Positions 1-9,052 of a DNA stretch of 47,386 bases are shown here, in pieces. Position numbers and translations under genes: made by a program. Each line of letters begins with the position of its first letter. Position 1 is the first letter of the stretch. The stretch is taken from the NCBI GenBank assembly GCA_028866435.1, contig JAGWIC010000013.1:1-47386 (forward strand), written 5' to 3'. The notes beneath the pieces are model-generated. The model was not told the DNA's origin and did not search any database. It saw only the letters and a program-made list of their open reading frames with translations. The DNA is from Lysobacteraceae bacterium. Its GTDB lineage: Bacteria > Pseudomonadota > Gammaproteobacteria > Xanthomonadales > Rhodanobacteraceae.

Positions 1-153
1 GCGATCGCGCTCGGCCATCCGCTCGGCGCCACCGGCGCGGTGCGCATCGCCACCCTGGTGCACGGCCTGCGCCGGCGCAAGCAGAAGTACGGCATGGTCA
101 CCATGTGCATCGGCACCGGCATGGGCGCGGCGGGGATTTTCGAGGCGCTGTAG
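1..153 (+). CDS. Thiolase C-terminal fragment (acetyl-CoA acyltransferase), truncated by window edge
   Basis: Only the last 50 codons are in the window; the reading frame is open from base 1 and stops at TAG 151-153. The peptide carries two hallmarks of the thiolase superfamily C-terminus: the GHPLGATGAVR segment, with the catalytic His of the GHP loop, and the CIGTGMGAAGIFE segment. Thiolases usually have CxGxGxG with a second catalytic Cys, and here that Cys is the C of MCIGTGMG. These enzymes cleave 3-ketoacyl-CoA or condense two acyl-CoA units in fatty acid oxidation or short-chain acyl metabolism. The fragment alone cannot separate FadA/FadI, PhaA or AtoB types. It is probably the last gene of its operon, since the next 300 bases hold only hairpins. 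Confidence 0.9.
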   Translation, partial: AIALGHPLGATGAVRIATLVHGLRRRKQKYGMVTMCIGTGMGAAGIFEAL

Positions 154-458
154 CCTGCCCTGCCCTGCCATGCCGGCAAGCGCCGGCATCCAGCCACTGT
201 CCGCGGGCGCCGTAGCGATACGGCGCCCGCGTCCGTCCGGGTCGCGCCACGCCCGGGCACGACTCGAGCCATGCCGCCCCCGCACAGCACTGGCCCGACG
301 CCGCCCCCCTGCAGTACGCTCCCGCACCAACCCCTTTCGGTCGTCGGCCGGTCGGTCGATGTCCAGGAGCCAACGGTCCTGAAGGGAAGGTATTCCGGCA
401 CCACTGCTGCAAACACCGCGCGCTGCCGTCACCGGCAGGCGGGGCATGAAGAAAGCGC
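154..458. other. Non-coding stretch with two hairpins
   Basis: This gap of 305 bases lies between the thiolase stop and the next gene. Short ORFs in all frames have Arg/Pro-rich, non-protein-like content. It holds two back-to-back inverted repeats (170-189 and 203-230) directly after the thiolase stop. I see no convincing sigma-70 promoter for the downstream gene. Confidence 0.5.
170..230. terminator. Tandem hairpins downstream of the thiolase gene
   Basis: The first hairpin is 170-177 paired with 182-189 (ATGCCGGC/GCCGGCAT, loop AAGC). The second is 203-214 paired with 219-230, a perfect 12-bp stem closed by a GCGA tetraloop (GNRA type). There is no U tract after either, so intrinsic termination is not assured. 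A transcript-end, RNA-stabilising or REP-like role is equally possible. Confidence 0.4.
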
Positions 459-1094
459 ATGATGAACATCAACGGCATGTCGGCGAGCATCTACCCGATT
501 TCGCCCCTGCTGCCGGGCTACCACACCCCGGGCGGCAGTGGCGGCAACGGGACGATCGGCGGCGACAGCCACGCCGGCCAGGTCGGCAGCCTGGTGGCCG
601 CTATCTTCCAGGCGCTGTCCCAGTCCGGCGTCGCCGGCACGTCGTCGGCGACCGCGACCGGCAGCTCCCGCTCGAATCCGCTGCAGGCGCTTGGCAGTTT
701 CATGCAAACCCTGATTTCAGCGCTGCAGAACCCGTCCGCTACGACCGCACAGCCGGCATCCCCGTCATCGTCCGCGGCGGCGTCGACCAGTGGCGTTGTC
801 GCGGTGGCCCGTTCGTCCGGGTATTACCGCCAAGCGCGGCTCGGCGGGCACGGCGCTCCCTCGCCGATCGAGTCGAACCTGCAGGACCTGATCCAGCAGC
901 TGTCGTCCGGCACCAGCAGCGCCGGCGCCTCCGCTCCGCTCGACTCGCTGCAACAGAGCTTTCAGGCCCTGAGCAGTTCGCTGGGCAACACCCCGGGCTC
1001 GGCATCCCGCGGCCTGGGCAACTTTCTGCAGGCCTTCGCGCACAACCTCGAAAGGCTTGGCAGTACCGGCACTATCGTCAACACCCGCGCCTGA
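459..1094 (+). CDS. Ser/Gly/Ala-rich protein without Cys, Trp or Lys (hypothetical)
   Basis: No family is recognised. The 211-residue product is rich in Ser, Gly, Ala, Gln and Leu and contains no cysteine, tryptophan or lysine. It has a flexible Gly/Ser N-terminal part (residues 20-45), a low-complexity Ser/Ala/Thr middle, and several short amphipathic stretches of related form (FQALSQS, LQALGSF, FQALSSS, LQAFAHN). There is no Sec signal peptide or membrane segment. This composition resembles secreted harpin-like or other heat-stable, partly disordered proteins, but that is analogy only. Two ATG codons are adjacent (459 and 462), with an AG-rich stretch about 8 bases upstream as a weak ribosome site. 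The gene ends 18 bases before the convergent channel gene. Confidence 0.7.
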   Translation: MMNINGMSASIYPISPLLPGYHTPGGSGGNGTIGGDSHAGQVGSLVAAIFQALSQSGVAGTSSATATGSSRSNPLQALGSFMQTLISALQNPSATTAQPASPSSSAAASTSGVVAVARSSGYYRQARLGGHGAPSPIESNLQDLIQQLSSGTSSAGASAPLDSLQQSFQALSSSLGNTPGSASRGLGNFLQAFAHNLERLGSTGTIVNTRA

Positions 1095-1112
1095 GCGACA
1101 GCGCGGTGCGGG

Positions 1113-1691
<579 letters not shown>

Positions 1692-1835
1692 GGGTACCGG
1701 CCGTAAACGGAGATGTGCCAGGCGCGAGTATCCAACGTCGCCTTGCGTTTGTGTGCACCAGCAATCCGTATCCGGTCATCTCAGGTCCTGAGACACCGTG
1801 CCGGCCTAATCGCGGGCATTTCCAGGGGATACGCC

Positions 1836-4286
1836 ATGAATGCCTTGCCTGACCGCCATGACACCGCCGCCGAACCGCTGCCGCGCGACCCGGCCGACGG
1901 CCGCACGTTGGCGCAGCGCCTGTCCACGCGCTATGCATCGCGGATCACCGGCGCCTTCGTGGTGCCCGGCCGCGAGGGTTCGTTCGCGCCGCTGCCGGAG
2001 GATCTGCCGCCCGCGCTGGCCACCGCCTTGCGCTCACGCGGCATCGGGCAGTTGTACAGTCATCAGGCGCAGGCGTGGACAGCCAGCCAGGCGGGCGGGC
2101 ATGTGGCCATCGTCACCCCCACCGCCTCGGGCAAGTCGCTGTGCTACACCCTGCCCGTGGTCGCTGCGGCCATGACGGATCACGCCAAGGCGCTGTTCCT
2201 GTTTCCGACCAAGGCGCTGGCGCAGGACCAGGTGGCCGAGCTGCTGGAGCTGAACCAAGCCGGCGCGCTGGGCGTGAAGGCCTTCACCTTCGACGGCGAC
2301 ACGCCCGGCGACGCGCGCCAGGCGATCCGCCTGCACGGCGACATCGTGGTCAGCAACCCGGACATGCTGCACCAGGCGATCCTGCCGCATCACACCAGGT
2401 GGGCGCAGTTCTTCGAGAACCTGCGCTACGTGGTGATCGACGAGGTGCACAGCTACCGCGGCGTGTTCGGCTCGCACGTGGCCAACGTGATCCGCCGGCT
2501 CAAGCGGGTATGCGCGTTCTACGGCGTGCGGCCGCAGTTCATCCTGTGCTCGGCGACCATCGGCAATCCGCAACAGCACGCCGAGGCCCTGATCGAGGAC
2601 GCGGTCACCGCGATCACCGAGAGCGGCGCGCCTTCGGGCGACAAGCACGTGCTGCTGTGGAACCCGCCGGTGGTCAATCCCGACCTGGGCCTGCGCGCCT
2701 CGGCCCGCTCGCAGACCAACCGCATCGCGCGGCTGGCGATCCGGTCCGGCATGAAGACGCTGGTGTTCGCGCAGTCGCGCACGATGGTCGAGGTGCTGAC
2801 CAGGTATCTCAAGGACGTGTTCGACCACGACCCACGCAAGCCGGCCCGCATCCGCGCCTACCGCGGCGGCTACCTGCCGAAGGAACGACGCGTGGCCGAG
2901 CGCGCCATGCGTGCCGGCAGCATCGACGGCATCGTCAGCACCTCGGCGCTGGAGCTGGGCGTGGATATCGGCGGCCTCGACGTGGTGGTGCTCAACGGCT
3001 ACCCCGGTTCGGTCGCTGCCACCTGGCAGCGTTTCGGCCGCGCCGGCCGGCGCCAGCAGTCGGCGCTGGGCGTGCTGGTGGCCAGTTCCGATCCGCTGGA
3101 CCAATACCTGGTGCGGCATCCGGAATTCTTCCGGGACGCGACCCCCGAACACGCACGGATCCAGCCGGATCAACCGCTGATCCTGCTCGACCATATCCGC
3201 TGCGCCGCGTTCGAGCTGCCGTTCAGCGGCGACGAGCTGTTCGGCAGCGACGTCGCCGCGCCCTGGCTCGAGCTGCTGGGCGAGGAAGGCGTGCTGCATC
3301 GCGAGGGCGATCGCTGGGAATGGATCGCCGACAGCTACCCCGCCATCGCGGTGTCGTTGCGCTCGGTCGCCGACGGCAACTTCGTGGTGGTCGACCGCAC
3401 CGACGGACGCCAGACCATCATCGCCGAGGTCGATTACGGCGCCGCGCCGGTGACCTTGTACGAAGGCGCCATCCACATGATCCAGTCGCTGCCCTACCAG
3501 GTCGAGCGACTGGACTGGGCTGGCCGCAAGGCCTATGTCACGCGCACCCAGGTCGACTACTACACCGATGCCATCGACTACACGAAACTGAAGGTGCTGG
3601 ACTGTTTCGACTCTGCCCACGCCGGTGCCGGCGAGGCCCATCACGGCGAGGTGCACGTGGTGCGCCGGGTCGCCGGCTACAAGAAGATCCGTTTCTACTC
3701 GCACGAGAACATCGGCTACGGCCCGGTCAACCTGCCCGACCAGGAGCTGCACACGACAGCCGTGTGGTGGCAGCTGGAGCCGGCCGTGCTGGATGCCGCG
3801 TTCGAGGATCGGCAGCAGGCGCTCGACGGTTTTCTCGGTGCCGCCAATGCGCTGCATCTGGTCGCCACCGTGGCGGTGATGGCCGCGGCGCGCGACCTGC
3901 AGAGATCCGTCGGCAGCGGCGACGGCGCCTGGTTCGTCGGCACCGACACCCACGGGCGCAGCCAGCTGCGCGGCGGCGATGGCCAGCCTGCCGCGCTGGC
4001 CGCAGGCGCGCCGTTCATGCCCACCGTCTACCTGTACGACGCCTTCCCCGGCGGCATCGGCCACAGCGAGCCGCTGTTCCAGCGTCGCGAGGACCTGATC
4101 GCCCAGGCGATCAGCCTGATCGAACGCTGCGACTGCCGTGCCGGCTGCCCCGCCTGCGTCGGCCCGGTGCCGGCCGCCGCGGAACACGCCGCCGATGCAG
4201 GCGCATCCGGGCGGCAGGACACCGCCGCGTCAGGCACGCCCAAGGCGCTGGCGTTGCGGGTACTGGCCCTGCTGGAGGCGGCGTGA
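1836..4286 (+). CDS. mrfA: DEAD/DEAH-box helicase with DUF1998 and four-Cys C-terminus, MrfA-like
   Basis: The 816-residue SF2 helicase has Walker A TPTASGKS near residues 94-101, a DEVH box at 202-205, SAT at 239-241, and the helicase C-terminal motifs SALELGVD and QRFGRAGR. A DUF1998 region follows and ends in a Cys cluster, C765-x-C767-x3-C771-x2-C774, which is the metal-binding site of the family. Bacillus subtilis MrfA (YprA) is a 3'-5' helicase acting in repair of mitomycin C damage together with the exonuclease MrfB; the role here is transferred by homology and by the neighbour. I chose ATG 1836, preceded by AGGGG, over longer in-frame versions because the upstream codons look non-coding. 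Its stop overlaps the GTG start of the exonuclease gene (GTGA), which indicates translational coupling. Confidence 0.9.
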   Translation: MNALPDRHDTAAEPLPRDPADGRTLAQRLSTRYASRITGAFVVPGREGSFAPLPEDLPPALATALRSRGIGQLYSHQAQAWTASQAGGHVAIVTPTASGKSLCYTLPVVAAAMTDHAKALFLFPTKALAQDQVAELLELNQAGALGVKAFTFDGDTPGDARQAIRLHGDIVVSNPDMLHQAILPHHTRWAQFFENLRYVVIDEVHSYRGVFGSHVANVIRRLKRVCAFYGVRPQFILCSATIGNPQQHAEALIEDAVTAITESGAPSGDKHVLLWNPPVVNPDLGLRASARSQTNRIARLAIRSGMKTLVFAQSRTMVEVLTRYLKDVFDHDPRKPARIRAYRGGYLPKERRVAERAMRAGSIDGIVSTSALELGVDIGGLDVVVLNGYPGSVAATWQRFGRAGRRQQSALGVLVASSDPLDQYLVRHPEFFRDATPEHARIQPDQPLILLDHIRCAAFELPFSGDELFGSDVAAPWLELLGEEGVLHREGDRWEWIADSYPAIAVSLRSVADGNFVVVDRTDGRQTIIAEVDYGAAPVTLYEGAIHMIQSLPYQVERLDWAGRKAYVTRTQVDYYTDAIDYTKLKVLDCFDSAHAGAGEAHHGEVHVVRRVAGYKKIRFYSHENIGYGPVNLPDQELHTTAVWWQLEPAVLDAAFEDRQQALDGFLGAANALHLVATVAVMAAARDLQRSVGSGDGAWFVGTDTHGRSQLRGGDGQPAALAAGAPFMPTVYLYDAFPGGIGHSEPLFQRREDLIAQAISLIERCDCRAGCPACVGPVPAAAEHAADAGASGRQDTAASGTPKALALRVLALLEAA

Positions 4287-5131
4287 GCGCCTTGCATACC
4301 CGGTTGCGCCAGTTGCGTTCGCAGGCCGGGCACCCGCCTGCACCCGTCCCGGTGCGTCCCGGCGGCGCGACGGCCCTGCCGGGGCCGACCGGTTCGCCGC
4401 TGTCGGACGACCTGCGCCGGCTGCTGCAACGCCACGCCGAGCTCAAGCGCGCGCCCGTCCGCCTCGACGCCAGCGACCGCGAGGTGCCGGGCATCGAACT
4501 GTCGCCCGGCCTGCGCTACACCGAGTGCCGCATCGACTGGCTGCAGCCGCGGGCCATCGTCGACGCCACCTTCGCACGCATGCCGCCGGTCGATCACCGA
4601 CGACTGCTGCATTTCGACACCGAAACCACCGGCCTGGCCGGCGGCACCGGCACGCGCGCCTTCATGATCGGCGCCGCCGACTGGATCGATGGCCAGTTCC
4701 GCATCCGCCAGCTGACCATCACCAGCATCGCCGCCGAAACCGCCATGTTGCGCCGCTTCGCCGAGTGGATCGGCGACGACAGCGTGCTCGTCAGCTACAA
4801 CGGCAAATGCTACGACGCGCCCCTGCTCGCCACCCGCTACCGCCTCGCGCGGCTGCCGAACCCGCTGGCCGGCCTTGCCCATATCGACCTGCTGCATCCG
4901 GTGCGCCGCCACTGGAAGGGCCAGTGGGAAAACTGCCGCCTGGCCACCGCGGAGCGGCGCCTGCTGGGCGTGGTGCGCGAGGACGACCTGCCCGGCGCGG
5001 AGGCTCCCGCCGCGTGGCTCACCTACCTGCGCGGCGGCTCGGCCAGGAACCTGCGACGGGTTGCCGCGCACAACGCGCAGGACTTGAAGAGCCTGGCCGG
5101 GGTGCTGCTGTCGCTGGCGGGGATGGCGTAA
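4283..5131 (+). CDS. mrfB: Ribonuclease H-like (DEDD) exonuclease, MrfB/YprB-like
   Basis: The 282-residue protein has a DnaQ/DEDD exonuclease core. Exo I is HFDTETTGL with D112 and E114. Exo II is SYNGKCYDAPLL with N173 and D178. A C-terminal HNAQDLKSL segment (H263, D267) fits Exo III. The N-terminal 60 residues are Pro/Arg-rich and probably flexible. In B. subtilis, MrfB is the nuclease partner of the MrfA helicase, and this gene pair matches that layout. The start is GTG 4283, which shares bases with the helicase stop codon (4-nt overlap) and has GGAGG at 4274-4278 at good spacing. It is followed at 79 bases by the convergent dsbG-like gene. Confidence 0.88.
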   Translation: MSALHTRLRQLRSQAGHPPAPVPVRPGGATALPGPTGSPLSDDLRRLLQRHAELKRAPVRLDASDREVPGIELSPGLRYTECRIDWLQPRAIVDATFARMPPVDHRRLLHFDTETTGLAGGTGTRAFMIGAADWIDGQFRIRQLTITSIAAETAMLRRFAEWIGDDSVLVSYNGKCYDAPLLATRYRLARLPNPLAGLAHIDLLHPVRRHWKGQWENCRLATAERRLLGVVREDDLPGAEAPAAWLTYLRGGSARNLRRVAAHNAQDLKSLAGVLLSLAGMA

Positions 5132-5209
5132 CCGAATCCGGCGCGCTGCCCCGTTCGCCACCGGTGCCGGTGCGCCAGCCAGGGGCGAACGCAGGTGCTG
5201 CCCCGGCCA

Positions 5210-5956
5210 TCAGCGGCCGAAGATGGCCTTCAGGCGATCGTCCGACGGCATGCCCGACAGCATCCGCACCTGCCCGCTGCCGTCCTTGTAGACCACCGCG
5301 GGCGTGCCATGGATATCCAGCGCCTCCATCAGGGCGATATTGGCGGCGATGTGCCCGGCGGTGGCGGCGGACACCGTTTTGGCCGGTTCGACGATGCTGT
5401 GGCCAAAGCTGTTTTCGTGCCGCCGCAGGATGGCCAGGGGATCGTTCGAGTCGAGGATCGCCGCGGCACGATACTGGCTTGCCGGCGCAATCACCGCCAC
5501 CAGGATGTTGCGCACCTGCACATCGCCGCCGGCCAGCAGCGGCTGGGTCGCCTGCCACAGCTTGTGGCAATACGGACACTCGGTGTCGGTGAAGACGTAG
5601 ACGACACGCTTCGCGGCGACCGGCCCCTCGGCAATCCAGGTGGCCTTGGCCAGCTCGTCCCAGGTCGCGTCGGTCAATCGCAGCCTGCCGGCTTCCTGTA
5701 GCGGCGCTTTCGTCAGATTGTTGCCGTTCTCGTCGAACAACGAGCCGACCAGCACGTGCTTGCCGTCGGGCAACAGGTAGAGCGGCAGGTTCGCGCCCTG
5801 GTAACTGCCGACAAAACCCTTGAAGCCGGTCGGCGCCGGCAGCGCGCCCTTGATCGCGATGCCCTTGTTGGCAAGCACGCGGATCGGCGCGGGATATTCC
5901 AGCGCCTGGGCACAGGCGGTGAACGAGAAGACGAACAGCAGCAACCAGCGTTTCAA
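5210..5956 (-). CDS. dsbG: DsbG-like periplasmic thiol:disulfide isomerase/chaperone
   Basis: Using TTG 5956 as start, the product is 248 residues and opens with a short Sec signal (KRWLLLFVFSFTACAQA, cleaved before LEYP). A dimerisation-type N-terminal domain follows, then a thioredoxin fold with the redox motif CPYC at 127-130 and the cis-proline loop GTP near residue 224. CPYC is the motif of DsbG; DsbC has CGYC. DsbG-type proteins keep single cysteines of periplasmic proteins reduced and are recharged by DsbD. The TTG start is favoured because it gives a normal signal peptide and has GGAG 7 bases upstream. An in-frame ATG at 6070 would add an Arg/Pro-rich extension in front of the signal. 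It is monocistronic, with no dsbD nearby. Confidence 0.85.
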   Translation of the reverse strand: MKRWLLLFVFSFTACAQALEYPAPIRVLANKGIAIKGALPAPTGFKGFVGSYQGANLPLYLLPDGKHVLVGSLFDENGNNLTKAPLQEAGRLRLTDATWDELAKATWIAEGPVAAKRVVYVFTDTECPYCHKLWQATQPLLAGGDVQVRNILVAVIAPASQYRAAAILDSNDPLAILRRHENSFGHSIVEPAKTVSAATAGHIAANIALMEALDIHGTPAVVYKDGSGQVRMLSGMPSDDRLKAIFGR

Positions 5957-6214
5957 GAAGCGTCTCCGGCTTCGGACGGGCGCCTGGGCGACCACGCGAC
6001 CGGGCGATTCAGCCAGCGTGGCGCACCGATGGCCCGCCCGGGTGGGTCTCGCGCGGGCAGGCCCGCGCATCGGGAACAGGGTGGCGGGTCGGGCGCGTGC
6101 ATCGGGTATCGACCCGGCGGCACGCCCTCATCCAGCCGCGCATGATCCCGCCTGAACCATTACCCATCCATGAACGCGCGTCTGGCAGCGGGGCCGTGGC
6201 GCCGCTGTATCCGC

Positions 6215-7330
6215 TCAGCCGGTCGTCTTTTGCCGTGCCGGCCACGGCGCGGCGCGCCAGCAGGCGGCGTAGTAGTCCCTGAGCTGCCCGAATACGGTAT
6301 GCAGGGGCATGCTGAAGCCATCGCGGAAGGCGTCGTTGTGGCTGTCGACCCAGGCACCGAAGGACCAGCTGGACACCAGGTCGACCAGCGCGGAGGGCGG
6401 ATAGGAACGCTGGATCATCAGCGCGTTGTCCGCCACGCCGACGCCGTCGCGCGGCCGGTCGAGGACCGGCATGCCGTCGAGCTGGAAGTAGGAGCGGGTG
6501 CCGCGTGCCACGATCTGCCGGGCACGCCGCAGACCCACCTCGTCGTAGGCGGTGACGGTGGTCTTGCCGGGCTGGCATTCGATGGTGACGCGGTGGGTTC
6601 CCTTGCGTTCGACCTGGCGCAGTTCCAGCGTGGGCACCGGGCTGGACAGATGGGTGGTGGCGGTGACTGGCAGGCGGCCATTGTTGGCCAGCCCGGCGGA
6701 CAGCATCGGGTCCGCCGTCATCCATGCCGAACCGCCGCTGGAGGATGACACCGCACGTCCGACGGCGGCCGGGTCGATGCCCATCTCCTTCAGATAGGCG
6801 GCCAGTTCGGGCGAATCGCCGGCGGCCGCGGTCGGCAAGCTGGTGAGGCCGATGCGGTCGCTGCCGCTGGGCGTCCAGCGGTAGAGGCCGCCAAGGTAGG
6901 CATAGACGCAGGCATCGACGCACAGGGCGCTCTTGGCGGCCACGCTGGCATGCCGGGGCTTGCGCGGCGTGCCCAGGTGCGTGGCCATCGCATTGGCGCG
7001 AAATATCCGGCCCAGCGCCATGCCGGCCGCGAGGTCGCCGGTCGGCGCATTGAGGTAGATGTCCGAGCCGACGGAAATGCGGCCGGCACGCATCAGCGCC
7101 TCGAAGCGCCGCGGTGCGCCCGCATCGATCCGGCCGTGCAGGTAGACCTGCGGGTAGCGGGTGACCGCCAGGGTCAGGCGGTCGCGGATGATATTGATCT
7201 TCAGCGGTCCGGGCGTGCTGCCGGCGAGTACCGGCGTGGCGGCGCCGAATGCCAGCCATGCGACGCACCGTGCCCGCCGCAGGGCGGGTCGGCTGGCACT
7301 GGCATGTTGGACTGGGCTGGCTGGCCGCAC
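6215..7330 (-). CDS. Periplasmic protein with ClpP/crotonase-like fold (COG3904-like), function unknown
   Basis: The product is about 371 residues from GTG 7330, which has GGAG 5 bases upstream; a second GTG at 7336 is possible. A basic N-terminus followed by VAWLAFGAATPVLA looks like a signal peptide. The next region (IYLHGRIDAG, RISVGSDIYLNAPTGDLAAGMALGRIFR, then ALCVDACVYAYLGG) has the arrangement of proteins distantly related to ClpP/SppA. Those have an F/L-x-G-x-I strand, an LxSxGG-like turn, a helix, and a C-x3-C segment where the catalytic Ser-containing loop would be. The canonical S-x-GG is replaced by NAPTGD, so protease activity is doubtful. The C-terminal half is unrecognised. It stands alone between dsbG and the DUF1428 gene. 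Confidence 0.65.
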   Translation of the reverse strand: MRPASPVQHASASRPALRRARCVAWLAFGAATPVLAGSTPGPLKINIIRDRLTLAVTRYPQVYLHGRIDAGAPRRFEALMRAGRISVGSDIYLNAPTGDLAAGMALGRIFRANAMATHLGTPRKPRHASVAAKSALCVDACVYAYLGGLYRWTPSGSDRIGLTSLPTAAAGDSPELAAYLKEMGIDPAAVGRAVSSSSGGSAWMTADPMLSAGLANNGRLPVTATTHLSSPVPTLELRQVERKGTHRVTIECQPGKTTVTAYDEVGLRRARQIVARGTRSYFQLDGMPVLDRPRDGVGVADNALMIQRSYPPSALVDLVSSWSFGAWVDSHNDAFRDGFSMPLHTVFGQLRDYYAACWRAAPWPARQKTTG

Positions 7331-7498
7331 GCGCACTCCGAACCGTCAAATGGGGCAGTCTGTCTGCCGCCGCATGTCCTGCGAATGAACGCGCCGTACG
7401 CGGGCAGGCACGCACCCCGGGACGGGGAGCATGCCTGCCCTTCCCTGCGATGGGCAAGGTCACGCCATCCGGCGATGGTCGGGACGACGCTCCGGCGA

Positions 7499-7939
7499 TC
7501 AGTGCTTGGCCGGCCGCTGCCTGCCGGCGCCATCACGGGCGTGCGACGAGGCACTGCCGAGCAGATGGTGCATGTGGGCGTCGGACGCCACTTCGGCGAC
7601 CGGTTCGAAGCCGCCGAAGATCATCCGCTTGCCGTCGAACGGCATCGTCTGCGCATCGGTGTTCATCCGCTGGTCCTTCATGAGCTTGGCCATGCCGAGG
7701 TCGCGGGTTTCCTTGTCCGGCCATTCGATCCACGAGAACACCACCGTCTCGTCGTCGCGGGCCTGCACCGCGCGACGGAAGTCGGTGAGTTTGCCGGCGG
7801 GCACGTCGTCACCCCAGCACTCGAGCACGCGCGTGGCGCCGTGCTCGACGAACAAGCCGTCGTTGTCCCTGGCATGGGCGATGAATTTCTTCTTGTGCGC
7901 GGTGGGCACGGCCAGTACGAAGCCATCGATGTAGGACAT
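7499..7939 (-). CDS. DUF1428 family protein (YbaA-like)
   Basis: The 146-residue soluble protein matches the DUF1428 (E. coli YbaA) pattern. It begins MSYIDGFVLAVPTAHKKKF, continues with ECWGDDVPAGKLTDFRRAV and FSWIEWPDKETRDLGMAKLM, and ends the fold with FDGKRMIFGGFEP. These are small ferredoxin-like alpha/beta-barrel proteins with no established activity. The ATG at 7939 has AGGAG at correct spacing. The last 25 residues (SSHARDGAGRQRPAKH) are a charged tail beyond the usual family end. The same-strand ABC ATPase gene ends 110 bases upstream. Confidence 0.88.
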   Translation of the reverse strand: MSYIDGFVLAVPTAHKKKFIAHARDNDGLFVEHGATRVLECWGDDVPAGKLTDFRRAVQARDDETVVFSWIEWPDKETRDLGMAKLMKDQRMNTDAQTMPFDGKRMIFGGFEPVAEVASDAHMHHLLGSASSHARDGAGRQRPAKH

Positions 7940-8049
7940 CTCGTTCTCCTGTGGTCGCCCCGCGGCCGGGGCTGGACCGGGAAGCATGCGCGCCACCCGG
8001 TGATCGACGGGTCGCGGAAACGTTAAATGCCCGCTCGCCCCGGCCCGGA

Positions 8050-8883
8050 TCAGGGCAACGCGGCGGCGTAGTAGTCGCCCTGCCGGCTTACCCGCACCGG
8101 CAGGTCGAAAGTCGCCGACAGGGCGGCATCGGTGAGGGTGTCGGCCTTGCGGCCCTGCGCGAGCACCCGGCCATCGCGCAACAGCACCACGTTGTCGATC
8201 TCCGGCAGGATCTCCTCGACGTGATGGGTCACCAGCAGCACGGTGGTGCCATCCCGCGCCAGCTCGCGCAGGCTTTCCAGAAAATGGCGACGGCTGGCAA
8301 GGTCCAGGCCAGTGCACGGTTCGTCCAGCAACAGTGCCCGCGGCCGGTGTACCAGCGCCCGTGCGATCAACACCCGCCGCGCCTCGCCGGTGGAAAGCGT
8401 CGCCATCGCGCGCCCGCCGAGGTGGCCGGCGCCGACCCGGGCCAGCGCCTCGTGCGCGCTGTCGCGCATCGATCCGGTGACCCGATGGTGGCTCGCCAGC
8501 CCACGTGCCGAGAAAAAGGCCGACACCACCGCATCGAACACTTCCACCGGCGTGTCGCTGGTGTAGTCCAGTTGCACGGCGGGCGAGACGATGCCGAGCA
8601 GGCGGCGCAGCTCGGCCACCGCCCAGCGCTGTCGCCCGAAGATGCGCACGCCGGCACCGTCGTCCTGCGCCTGCGCCAAGGGGTAGAGCTGGCGTGCCAC
8701 CAGCTTGACCAGGCTCGACTTGCCCGAGCCATTGGGCCCCAGGATGGCGGTGTGCTGATGCGCCGCAATGCGCAAGCTGAGCCGATCCAGCGCCAGGCGT
8801 TCGCCCTGCATCACGCTGGCCCGGTCGATCTCCAGCAGCGCCGCGTCGGCGACGGCAAGGTCCGAGGCATGGTCGGTGGTCAT
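8050..8883 (-). CDS. ABC transporter ATP-binding protein, stand-alone
   Basis: The 277-residue ATPase has Walker A GPNGSGKSS (49-57), a Q-loop glutamine at 104 (SPAVQ), signature LSTGEARR (163-170; the usual LSGGQ is LSTGE), Walker B ALLLDEP (183-189), a D-loop (TGLDLASRR) and H-loop histidines at 220-221 (VTHHVEE). The LSTGE signature and the short C-terminal segment are reminiscent of ModF/YlmA-type cytosolic ABC proteins. No permease or binding protein gene is adjacent, so it may act with a distant partner or without a membrane domain. The upstream same-strand gene encodes an unknown protein 169 bases away. Confidence 0.85.
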   Translation of the reverse strand: MTTDHASDLAVADAALLEIDRASVMQGERLALDRLSLRIAAHQHTAILGPNGSGKSSLVKLVARQLYPLAQAQDDGAGVRIFGRQRWAVAELRRLLGIVSPAVQLDYTSDTPVEVFDAVVSAFFSARGLASHHRVTGSMRDSAHEALARVGAGHLGGRAMATLSTGEARRVLIARALVHRPRALLLDEPCTGLDLASRRHFLESLRELARDGTTVLLVTHHVEEILPEIDNVVLLRDGRVLAQGRKADTLTDAALSATFDLPVRVSRQGDYYAAALP

Positions 8884-9052
8884 GTGCTTGCCGTTCCCGC
8901 CGGCATCGGCCCAAAGCGGTCATTCTCCGCGGCCCGGGCCGCATGCGCCATCACCGATGGCGGCCGGGGTCTTCGCCCGCTGCCCGGACCAGGTCTGCAG
9001 CGGCGTGCTGCCGCCGGACCCGAGCGCAGGCGCCGGCCGGGCACCCGGAGCC

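Noticed and set aside
336..365. Possible PIP box (TTCGG followed by a related pentamer) upstream of the Ser/Gly-rich gene
   Set aside because: After TTCGG and 15 bases the sequence is TCGAT, not TTCGB. No type III secretion genes are in the window.
2034..4187. Long minus-strand open frame of 717 codons opposite the helicase gene
   Set aside because: His/Arg/Gly/Ala-rich translation without motifs; it is the antisense shadow of the well-supported helicase, as is usual in GC-rich DNA.
5210..6070. Longer dsbG-like product starting at the ATG at 6070
   Set aside because: It would place about 38 Arg/Pro-rich residues before the signal peptide. TTG 5956 with GGAG gives a normal exported protein.
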